This document shows, piece after piece, positions 8,578 through 14,972 of a DNA stretch of 15,264 nucleotides. This DNA is from Pirellulaceae bacterium. GTDB lineage: Bacteria > Planctomycetota > Planctomycetia > Pirellulales > Pirellulaceae. The position numbers were made by a program, and so were the translations under genes. The notes below the pieces were generated by a model. That model was not told where the DNA came from and did not search any database. It was given only the letters and a program-made list of their open reading frames with translations. The first letter of the stretch is position 1; each line of letters begins with the position of its first letter. The stretch spans positions 1-15,264 of the forward strand of contig JABDKS010000473.1 of assembly GCA_013002105.1 (NCBI GenBank), given 5' to 3'.

Positions 8578-9600
8578 CTAGTTCTTTTTCTTGCCGTTTT
8601 TGTTGCGTTTGCCTTTGCTTTTCGTTTCGACCAGTTGGGGCAGTAGTCGCGTGGCTATGTCGGCGGCCGCTTCCTGTAAGGCGGTCTTACCGGCGATTTG
8701 CTCGGTCAAGTCGACTCCAATCGCGACATCACGGTCGATCGCGATGACCTCGCCTGTCTCGCGGTGGACTGCTTTGAGTTCCAATCGTGCTTTGACAGAC
8801 TGTAAATTCCCGTGACGGGTGGCGAACTCGCTGAAGCCTTCGCCGACAATCAATACATCTGCGTCGGCTTTGCTGCCGGATTGAGAATCGATCACTTTGA
8901 ATCCGAGTTCGCGGCAAAACAGTGACACCTCGGTTTCGGCGGCCGGATCGATTGTCGCTTGACCTACGTGACGCTCGTCGACGCTGATATAGACGGTCGG
9001 TCGCTGCCCATCACCCATTTGCTTTTTTAATTTCGCAATGCGGTCTTCACGCGAAACGACTTCAGCAACCAATTCGCTTGCCCTTTCGATGATCGTCTTG
9101 CCCACTTGCTCACCTAACTGTTCAGCCAGAATGTCCAGGTCGTCTCCAACATTGCCTTTGACGGACGCCCCAAACACGCGGCTTGTTTCTGTTCCGATGA
9201 CTTTGGCAACCAAGTACAACTTGTCGTTGACTTCCAAGACAGAGCCGGCAACCAAGATCTTTGCACCGGTCAATTGTCCGACTTTTGTCGCCGATGCGGG
9301 ATTGACCATGCCGGAAACATTCAACTGTTGTTCGTCAATCAACTTGGCCAGATCTTCGCGTTCGACTAGGTACAGGTCTGGATTGACGACCAGGCTGGCG
9401 AACAACAAGTCGGTGACTTGGTTTCCAAGTTCGCTGACATCACGCCCACGTTCCTGAAACGGAAAGACTGCCAACGGATAGACTTCATTTTTCGCGTCGT
9501 CCTGCGCGTTTGTCGGAGCCGGAGTCATGGCGGCAGCAACGGCAAGCATGCAAACGATGCCGATCATTCGCTTTATTCGTGCAAAAGGTGGTAGTAACAT
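8578..9600 (-). CDS. CsgG-family periplasmic protein
   Basis: This 340-residue exported protein belongs to the CsgG/LpoB-like superfamily. A signal peptide covers about residues 1-33 (RIKRMIGIVCMLAVAAAM, ending near TNAQ). The first domain (about 42-175) is clearly CsgG-like: LAVFPFQERG, then LVEREDLAKLIDEQQLNVSGMV at 78-99 and the ATKVGQLTGAKILVAGSV block at 104-121. A second alpha/beta domain (about 200-325) begins PTVYISVDERHVG and may be a divergent repeat of the fold. The tail is lysine-rich. There is no lipobox (the cysteine at 17 is preceded by V), unlike CsgG and LpoB, which are outer-membrane lipoproteins, so this protein is predicted to be soluble in the periplasm. The ATG shares one base with the previous stop (TAATG) and has AGGA eight bases upstream. 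A role in envelope assembly or sensing is inferred from family and context only. Confidence 0.88.
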   Translation of the reverse strand: MLLPPFARIKRMIGIVCMLAVAAAMTPAPTNAQDDAKNEVYPLAVFPFQERGRDVSELGNQVTDLLFASLVVNPDLYLVEREDLAKLIDEQQLNVSGMVNPASATKVGQLTGAKILVAGSVLEVNDKLYLVAKVIGTETSRVFGASVKGNVGDDLDILAEQLGEQVGKTIIERASELVAEVVSREDRIAKLKKQMGDGQRPTVYISVDERHVGQATIDPAAETEVSLFCRELGFKVIDSQSGSKADADVLIVGEGFSEFATRHGNLQSVKARLELKAVHRETGEVIAIDRDVAIGVDLTEQIAGKTALQEAAADIATRLLPQLVETKSKGKRNKNGKKKN

Positions 9601-10871
9601 TAGCGGTGTCCTTTAGGGGCGGGTTCTTCGGTGGTGGATGGAGATTGAGTTTCGTCGGCGTTTCTTGAATCGGTGTTGACGTTCTCCGAATTCGCTTCGC
9701 GCTGCGGATCAAGTTGCTCAAGCAACCTTAACAGTAAATAGCGAGGCGTCGGCGAGGCATCCCATGCATCGATCAGGCCGAGCCCGCACAAGATGAATTG
9801 TGCGTCCGGATCACCGTAGTTGGCGGTGACCCACGACCAACCGGTTTCCGCGTCGGCCACTTCGACATTCGTGAGACCGCGTCGACTGACGACCTGAAAC
9901 CCGACCGACTTCGCCAATTCGGGATCGGACCAGGCGTTGGGATCGAGTCGCTTGTCGAGCTGCTCAATCCTATCTGACCCTCTGAAGGCGAGTTCCTTGG
10001 GTAGTTTTTCGTCAAATTCTTCACTTCCCGGAATTTGAAGTTCGCAGACCGTTGGCGCAAACCACAGCACGTTGCGGCCGGCAGCGGCCAACGAGACCAG
10101 TGTTTCGGCCATTTCAGAACGTTTCACCCCTTCAGCGACGATAATCAGTCCGCTGTCGGCCGTCTTCAACTCGCCAACCGAACGGAGTTCCGCAAAAGGG
10201 ATCCCTGCACTGCGAAACAGCTTTGCCGTCGCGCCCCCCGGATCGAACAACTGCAATTCGAGTTGTTCGAGCCATTGTGTGCGATCGGCAAAAGGATCGG
10301 GGGCGAAAACCCACCACTCGGTCTCGACGGTTGTCGCTGCTCGCCTCTGACCTGCTTGCGTGAAGGAGACGGTCAATAGCGTGTTGTGAACAACGCCCTC
10401 CTTTACGTGCGGCATGCGAAAACGAAGATTTACCGATGTCGGGTTATCGGGCTCCAATTTCACCAGTGCATCGCCACGTGCGATGGTGCGGTGCAAGGCA
10501 GTCAGTTGCCAAGTGACTCGACCGGCCAGGACTTCGGGTGCCGTTACATTGACCGTCAACTCGACTTCGGCATCAGAAAAGAAGTTCGTACGCGTCGACT
10601 CGTATGCCATCGCTACGTGATCATCCGCGCAGCATTCGCCGGACCAAACAAGTGCCAACAGGCATATTATCCAGTGAGTCAATGATTGGCCGCGTGGCTT
10701 GATGAACCCGTTTGCGAGAGACGAAAGAATAGTTGGACAGCGCCGCTTTGGAATCAGAGCGCTGTGTTTTCCCGTTCCGATAGCCGCACGGCCATTGCCG
10801 CGGTTCGTTGCGAAAACAACCGGAGCTATTGCCCATCGGCTGATGAAAAGTGGCGCTGTCCAGTTAGGCAT
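9600..10871 (-). CDS. Secreted protein, Ig-like plus Rossmann-like (GATase1-type) parts, function unknown
   Basis: I do not recognise a specific family. The mature region begins after a hydrophobic segment at about 66-78 (WIICLLALVW) ending CCADD. Residues 85-190 are beta-rich (FSDAEVELTVNVTAPEVL, TSVNLRFRMPHVKEG), like an Ig-type sandwich. Residues 200-385 alternate strands and helices (SGLIIVAEGVKRSEM, GRNVLWFAPT, FILCGLGLIDAW), similar to the glutamine-amidotransferase-like Rossmann folds seen in some sugar-active and gliding-type proteins, but I see no catalytic triad. The tail is rich in E, S, T and N. The ATG overlaps the previous stop (TAATG), which favours 10871. That start places about 64 basic, unusual residues ahead of the signal peptide, and a TTG at 10682 would remove them, so the start is uncertain. 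The stop overlaps the next ATG (TAATG). Confidence 0.75.
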   Translation of the reverse strand: MPNWTAPLFISRWAIAPVVFATNRGNGRAAIGTGKHSALIPKRRCPTILSSLANGFIKPRGQSLTHWIICLLALVWSGECCADDHVAMAYESTRTNFFSDAEVELTVNVTAPEVLAGRVTWQLTALHRTIARGDALVKLEPDNPTSVNLRFRMPHVKEGVVHNTLLTVSFTQAGQRRAATTVETEWWVFAPDPFADRTQWLEQLELQLFDPGGATAKLFRSAGIPFAELRSVGELKTADSGLIIVAEGVKRSEMAETLVSLAAAGRNVLWFAPTVCELQIPGSEEFDEKLPKELAFRGSDRIEQLDKRLDPNAWSDPELAKSVGFQVVSRRGLTNVEVADAETGWSWVTANYGDPDAQFILCGLGLIDAWDASPTPRYLLLRLLEQLDPQREANSENVNTDSRNADETQSPSTTEEPAPKGHR

Positions 10872-11737
10872 TAGGTCTTGACGTCGTCCAATAAAGAAAC
10901 GGCATGGAAAAGTCGGTATTCAACACCATCGACAAGCAGCGAGGCACCCTTGTGCGTGTCGCCTGGCACGAGCAGCATACTGTCACTCAGTTCACCCGAT
11001 TTTCCATCGTTCCATTTTAAATCGATATCGCACGCGATCAAACCATCGGGTAGCAAGTGAGCCCAAGCTGTAAAGTTGGCGTTGGCCTGCATCGGCTCTT
11101 GCGATGCAAATTGCACGACCTGATCGGTTCGTGACACCACATCGGCTGACCAAACACGTTGCCAGACGTGACCGGTCGCAGGTCGTTTGGCAAGCACCAA
11201 TCGCATCGCCACGCTCCGGCGGTCAGCAATGTCCTGAGCGGTTGGTTTTGTTTCGCCACCTAACACCACTTCCGACTCGGTTTCGGCAAACCAAATACGT
11301 TTTCCATCGAACATACGATCGAGTTCGGAAAGTAAATTTTGTTTTTGTTGTCGCTGCTGATCCGAAATGATGTCGATCGGGTCGACCGATTCCGGTTCGT
11401 CGGCCGACGGTGCGGCAGCGTATTGCGATTGCTCAGGCAAGCGTGGCGCCGGAGCATTGCGTGGACTCAGCCATGCTGCCACTCCAGCAACGATCAAAAC
11501 CAACGCGGCAATCGCAATCGCCAGCCATTTCTGCTTCGACGAACTCGATGGTGTCGGCGAGCGAGACGGATCGGTCCGAGGCCGTGGCGGCGACGCGGCG
11601 GTCGAGTGGAGTCCTGCTGCCCCTAAGGACTCGTCGACTTCCGCGCACAAACGTGCAACGTGTTCTGACGTGGGTTCGTTCTCACCGGACCAAGTCTTCA
11701 GTAAGCCGTCTAGATTGTCGGATGGGTGTTCGTTCAT
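10871..11737 (-). CDS. Single-pass membrane protein in the anti-sigma position
   Basis: This 288-residue protein begins with an N-terminal stretch of about 45 residues (NLDGLLKTWSGENEP, EHVARLCAEVDESLG), then a Pro/Ser-rich linker. One membrane helix lies at about 70-90 (KWLAIAIAALVLIVAGVAAW), and a periplasmic domain of about 195 residues ends in beta-rich segments such as SVAMRLVLAKRP and LIACDIDLKWNDGKSG. Position directly behind an ECF sigma gene and this topology suggest an anti-sigma factor or sigma-linked sensor. The zinc-binding HxxxCxxC motif of the ZAS class is absent; EHVARLC has only one Cys with a four-residue gap. The ATG at 11737 overlaps the sigma stop as ATGA and has AAGG upstream. 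The frame is open to 11833, but the extra residues are arginine-rich and antisense-like, so I rejected that longer start. The stop overlaps the next gene (TAATG). Confidence 0.75.
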   Translation of the reverse strand: MNEHPSDNLDGLLKTWSGENEPTSEHVARLCAEVDESLGAAGLHSTAASPPRPRTDPSRSPTPSSSSKQKWLAIAIAALVLIVAGVAAWLSPRNAPAPRLPEQSQYAAAPSADEPESVDPIDIISDQQRQQKQNLLSELDRMFDGKRIWFAETESEVVLGGETKPTAQDIADRRSVAMRLVLAKRPATGHVWQRVWSADVVSRTDQVVQFASQEPMQANANFTAWAHLLPDGLIACDIDLKWNDGKSGELSDSMLLVPGDTHKGASLLVDGVEYRLFHAVSLLDDVKT

Positions 11738-12306
11738 TGCTCGTCGCCTTCGTCGGTGACATATTCTTTCAATTGAGTTCTCAACTGTTTTCTCGCCTCG
11801 TGAATTCGCCAATGCATGGTCGATACGGTGCACTCTTCGATTTCGGCCGCTTCGCTCGGTGATACTCCGTTCATTGCGGTCAACACGATGGCCGCACGCA
11901 ATTTGGGAGTGAGTTCATCCAAGGACGATCGAATTCTGGTGTTCAGTTCGTTTCCAATCGCTACGTGAACTGGTGAGCGATCAAACGACTTGTCCACTGC
12001 AACGTCGGGCAGAGGAGCCGCCGATTGCCGCTTCTGTTTTTGCAAGAACGTATAAGTGGCATTCAGGGCGATCCGCGTAACCCAGGTCGACAAACTGGCT
12101 TGACCGTTGAAACCGCTGAGTCCCCCGATGGCGCGGATCATCACCTCCTGCGACAGGTCGTCCGCGGTAGAGTGATCGAGCACCATTGGGAAAATGATCC
12201 GGCGCACCCGAGGTAAGTATCGACGCACCAGTTCACTCGCCGGCTGCTGGTCGCCAGTTCTGCAATACGCTTCGCGGAGCTGTTCGTCGGTCGGCGTCAA
12301 ACTCAA
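11734..12306 (-). CDS. ECF-type RNA polymerase sigma factor
   Basis: This 190-residue sigma-70 family protein of the extracytoplasmic-function type directs RNA polymerase to a small set of promoters. Region 2 spans about 21-93, with ADDLSQEVMIRAIGGLSGF (core binding and -10 recognition) and LSTWVTRIALNATYTFLQK. Region 4 spans about 125-178, with LDELTPKLRAAIVLT and the helix-turn-helix VSPSEAAEIEECTVSTMHWRIHEARKQLR (-35 recognition). Region 3 is absent, as usual for ECF factors. No ATG is available before a TGA at 12330-12328; the choices are TTG at 12306 or TTG at 12300. The second has GGGA seven bases upstream and may be the real start. The gene heads the operon, and its stop overlaps the putative anti-sigma ATG. 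Specific target promoters and its inducing signal are unknown. Confidence 0.92.
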   Translation of the reverse strand: MSLTPTDEQLREAYCRTGDQQPASELVRRYLPRVRRIIFPMVLDHSTADDLSQEVMIRAIGGLSGFNGQASLSTWVTRIALNATYTFLQKQKRQSAAPLPDVAVDKSFDRSPVHVAIGNELNTRIRSSLDELTPKLRAAIVLTAMNGVSPSEAAEIEECTVSTMHWRIHEARKQLRTQLKEYVTDEGDEQ

Positions 12307-12327
12307 ATCCCGCTGAGAACGTACAAA

Positions 12328-12381
12328 TCAGGGCGACAAACCAGGACGCAACTTGGCGTTGGCGACATCGGTCTGGAGCAT
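12328..12381 (-). CDS. Candidate 17-codon upstream ORF / leader peptide before the sigma gene
   Basis: ATG at 12381 has AAGGA seven bases upstream (12393-12389), a better start region than that of the sigma gene itself. It encodes MLQTDVANAKLRPGLSP and stops at TGA 12330-12328, 21 bases before the sigma TTG at 12306 and in the same reading frame. It may be a coupling or attenuating leader. It may instead be the old N-terminus of the sigma gene, cut off by a stop. It could also be chance, since it is very short and no homologue is known to me. Confidence 0.35.
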   Translation of the reverse strand: MLQTDVANAKLRPGLSP

Positions 12382-12457
12382 TGTCACTTCCTTAGACTGT
12401 CCCGCTTGGCGTCTCTTGGATGAAATTCGGTGATTTTTGAAGGATTGCCGCGATTCG

Positions 12458-12485
12458 GACGAAAGTGAGCCTGGAAAATGGTTCC
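12458..12485 (-). promoter_or_regulatory. Candidate ECF-type promoter for the sigma-led operon
   Basis: On the minus strand GGAACC (12485-12480) is followed after 18 bases by CGTC (12461-12458). GGAAC-type -35 and CGTC-type -10 elements are typical for ECF sigma factors, although an 18-base spacer is at the long end. It lies about 75 bases before the upstream ORF and about 150 before the sigma gene, a fitting place for autoregulation. The rest of the 235-base spacer 12307-12541 shows nothing else I can name. Confidence 0.3.
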
Positions 12486-12541
12486 ATCGAGCGACGATGA
12501 CGAGGTATCAGCCATGCGCCGCTAAGAAGTGCATCGGCGAT

Positions 12542-13567
12542 CTATTGGAACAATTGATTGAGTTCTTCGGCCCACTGTGTCCATCCGTCGGCCGCTCGTT
12601 CAAAATCGACTCGCATCCATCGCACGGGATCTTCCGGCAAAACTCTCGGTGGAAATTTGCTTTGTCGGCTAATCGGCATTTGACTGCTGTTGCCCATCGC
12701 CAAGCGGTCCTCGGTTTCGGGTCGAACGACGTAGTCCGCAAGCAACCCGGCGGCAACCGGATGCGGTGCGTTCTTCAAAACTGCGATCGTATTGGGGATG
12801 CGAAGCGTCCCAGGCTGACCCGATGCCTGGTCGGGAAAGACAATCGCGACGTTGCGACCCAAGTCCTTTTCGATAATCGCGTCATCGGTATCCGTCAGCC
12901 CCCACGCGATTTCTCCCGAAGACACCGCCAACGCGACTTGTTTATTACCCGACAAGATAACGGCGTTTTCCTTTATCTTGCGCAGCGCCGATAAGGTTTC
13001 TTCACGACCATTTTTTTCTCGTAAGACCGCAAAGTGTGTCGCGGTGGTTCCGAACAACGGTCGCGCCATCGCACACTTGCCCTGCCACTTGGGGTCCGAC
13101 AACGCGGATACCGAATCGGGATATTGCGTCGGATCCGAAATCAATTTTGTATTGACAATCAGAACCCGTGCGCGGGCTGCAAAGCCACACCAAGTCCCAT
13201 CACTCGCAATCATCTCGGCCGGCCAACCCGATTCGATGTCCCACTTGCGTGGCTCGAGCAAGCCCAGTTTTTGCAGCCGGACCGTGTGCATGATCTCGTT
13301 ATTCCAAAAGACATCACAGGCAGGTTTGTCGGCTTCGGCGATGATGGTGCTGACAAGTCCGACCGTCTTTGTCGATTCCACGTCAAATTTTGGGACGACC
13401 TTGGTTTTGTTGTCCACACTACGTTCGAAAGCCGCCAAAATTGGGGTCGCGAAATCGCGGTCGAGCGCAGAATATACAACCACGTCGCTTTCGGATCGCG
13501 ATACGCATCCGCCAACAAGAGCCAGCGAAACAAAAATCAGGTTAAACTGAACGTATGAACGGAACAC
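12542..13567 (-). CDS. Iron-type ABC transporter substrate-binding lipoprotein
   Basis: This 341-residue solute-binding protein resembles the ferric-ion group (FbpA/FutA-like). Residues 1-21 form a lipoprotein signal (hydrophobic core and lipobox LVGGC, Cys 21), so it should be anchored in a membrane facing the periplasm. Family-typical blocks follow: DVVVYSALDRDFATPILAAF, a DVFWNNE segment, WCGFAARARVLIVNT, LSDPKWQGKCAMARPLFGTT, GEIAWGLTDTDDA, and FPDQ...GTLRIPNTIAVLKNAPHP. The start is GTG at 13567. No ATG, GTG or TTG follows until after the signal, so a later start would lose export. Its first 13 bases overlap the divergent gene at 13555. No permease or ATPase gene is adjacent, so it is an orphan here. 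The true ligand (iron or another small ion) is inferred from family resemblance. Confidence 0.87.
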   Translation of the reverse strand: MFRSYVQFNLIFVSLALVGGCVSRSESDVVVYSALDRDFATPILAAFERSVDNKTKVVPKFDVESTKTVGLVSTIIAEADKPACDVFWNNEIMHTVRLQKLGLLEPRKWDIESGWPAEMIASDGTWCGFAARARVLIVNTKLISDPTQYPDSVSALSDPKWQGKCAMARPLFGTTATHFAVLREKNGREETLSALRKIKENAVILSGNKQVALAVSSGEIAWGLTDTDDAIIEKDLGRNVAIVFPDQASGQPGTLRIPNTIAVLKNAPHPVAAGLLADYVVRPETEDRLAMGNSSQMPISRQSKFPPRVLPEDPVRWMRVDFERAADGWTQWAEELNQLFQ

Positions 13568-14847
13568 GCGTTGGATTCTTTGTGAGATGTTGGGTGCTAG
13601 GCGTAGCGACAGGTATATCGTTGCTGTCGCCGATCGCTTGGGGGCAAGATAGTTTTACTCGCGTCAGCGGTAAGCATATCAAGTTGACGACCGATATCGA
13701 TGACCCACATCGGATCAATGATTTGGTTCAGTCGTTTGACGCGGCCGTGCCACAATGGGCGGCGTTCTGGCAAATGCCAGCGGGCGCCTTGGATCACTTT
13801 GTCGTCGACGCCTGTGTGATTCGCGACCGTGACGCGTTCGTGCGAGCCGGCCTTATTCCCAATCGTGTCCCCCGTTTTCCCTTTGGCTATGCTTTGCAAA
13901 ATCGTGTCTGGGTGATGGCACAAGAAAGTGATTACTACACCAGGCATCTGTTGTTGCACGAGGGCGTCCACTCACTTGCATTTGCTGAATTCGGCGGGAC
14001 GGGGCCGAGTTGGTTCATGGAGGGGACTGCCGAAATGCTGGCGGTCCACTCCGGTCGCGGCGCCGCAACCGTGATCAATCGTGTCCCTGTCAGTCGCGAG
14101 TCCGTACCTTATTGGGGCCGATTCAAATTGATCGACGCCACGCGAGCCGAAGGAACCATTCCATCGCTGGAAACGGTATTTGGTTACCCGCGTGATCTGA
14201 AAAGCGATGTTGAATCGTATGGATGGAGCTGGGCGGCGACGATGTTGCTGTATCAGTATCCAGATTATCGCGACGCCTTTTTGACGGCAGCAGATAACGG
14301 GAAACGCAATGACATGATGTTCAATGATCTATTGCGGCGCGATTTGAAATCCCAGTGGCCCGTTGTGGTCGCCCGATGGAGGTTGATGTGTCACGATCTC
14401 GATTACGGATTCGATTGGGATCGCGAACGCGTCAATCTGTCGATGGACGATCAAGTTTGGGACGGTAAGCCACTGTCGCTGCAGATCGCCGCGGATCAAG
14501 GTTGGCAATCCATCGGAGTTCGGTTGTCTCGCGGTATGAAACTGAAAGTCATGCCGTCGGGTACCTGTACGTTGGCAACCGATCTGAAACCTTGGGTCAG
14601 TGAGCCCGCCGGTGTGACGGTTCGATATCACGATCAAAAACCTCTGGGGCAACTGCTGGCGTGTCTGGTTCCCAATGTCCCGGACAACGCTGCCACGTTG
14701 TCGCCGTTGCAGGTCGCGGCGATAACCAAGCCCGCGGTGATTCCAATTCGTCAGCACTGCTGGTTGTTGTTTCGCGTCAACGATGCGCCCGGCGAATTAG
14801 CCGACAACAGCGGGGCATATCAGCTCAAGATTTCGTCCAACCGATGA
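13555..14847 (+). CDS. Secreted HExxH metallopeptidase-like protein (peptidase MA type)
   Basis: This 430-residue exported protein has a signal peptide at about 1-30 (VLGVATGISLLSPIAWG before Q31). It carries HEGVH at residues 135-139, the zinc-binding HExxH motif, and WFMEGTAEML at 153-162, where E156 is the expected third ligand of gluzincin (peptidase MA-like) enzymes. The pattern is that of secreted planctomycete metallopeptidase-like proteins. Residues about 300-430 are a beta-rich C-terminal domain with no motif I recognise. The ATG at 13555 has only a weak purine-rich region upstream. Its 5' end overlaps the divergent lipoprotein gene by 13 bases, so any promoter must lie inside that neighbour. 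Downstream, palindromic repeats lie between its stop and the convergent gene. Substrate unknown. Confidence 0.8.
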   Translation: MNGTRVGFFVRCWVLGVATGISLLSPIAWGQDSFTRVSGKHIKLTTDIDDPHRINDLVQSFDAAVPQWAAFWQMPAGALDHFVVDACVIRDRDAFVRAGLIPNRVPRFPFGYALQNRVWVMAQESDYYTRHLLLHEGVHSLAFAEFGGTGPSWFMEGTAEMLAVHSGRGAATVINRVPVSRESVPYWGRFKLIDATRAEGTIPSLETVFGYPRDLKSDVESYGWSWAATMLLYQYPDYRDAFLTAADNGKRNDMMFNDLLRRDLKSQWPVVVARWRLMCHDLDYGFDWDRERVNLSMDDQVWDGKPLSLQIAADQGWQSIGVRLSRGMKLKVMPSGTCTLATDLKPWVSEPAGVTVRYHDQKPLGQLLACLVPNVPDNAATLSPLQVAAITKPAVIPIRQHCWLLFRVNDAPGELADNSGAYQLKISSNR

Positions 14848-14856
14848 CGAGATTCT

Positions 14857-14925
14857 CGTAGAACGGACTTCAGTCCGTTGTCAGCTGGTTCATTCGAAAG
14901 GTAACGGACTGAAGTCCGTTCTACG
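14857..14925. terminator. 23-base perfect inverted repeat between convergent genes, candidate bidirectional terminator
   Basis: The 23 bases at 14857-14879 are the exact reverse complement of 14903-14925, with a 23-base loop. Each arm itself contains the small hairpin AACGGAC-N4-GTCCGTT. The element starts 10 bases after the stop at 14847 and lies between two convergent genes, where it could end or protect both transcripts. There is no clear poly-T run, so termination is an inference from position and structure. Confidence 0.55.
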
Positions 14926-14965
14926 GGGAGTAATTAAAGGTAACGGACTGAAGTCCGTTCTACGG
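14897..14965. repeat. Two identical 30-base direct repeats of an extragenic palindromic element
   Basis: The 30 bases at 14897-14926 recur exactly at 14936-14965, a 39-base period. The core is AACGGACTGAAGTCCGTT followed by CTACG. With the inverted copy at 14857-14879 there are three units in 109 bases. Repeats of this type are familiar from planctomycete intergenic DNA (general knowledge, not checked here). Confidence 0.9.
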
Positions 14966-14972
14966 TTGCAGC

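Noticed and set aside
8344..8646. Plus-strand open frame encoding a 12-residue repeated peptide (FAERTTAMG type)
   Set aside because: The 36-base repeat period is a multiple of three, so the array keeps any frame open. The frame is antisense to two real genes and consists mainly of hairpin DNA.
11738..11833. N-terminal extension of the putative anti-sigma protein from 11833
   Set aside because: It lies inside the sigma gene, is arginine-rich and shadow-like, and the ATGA overlap with a ribosome binding site at 11737 is a better start.
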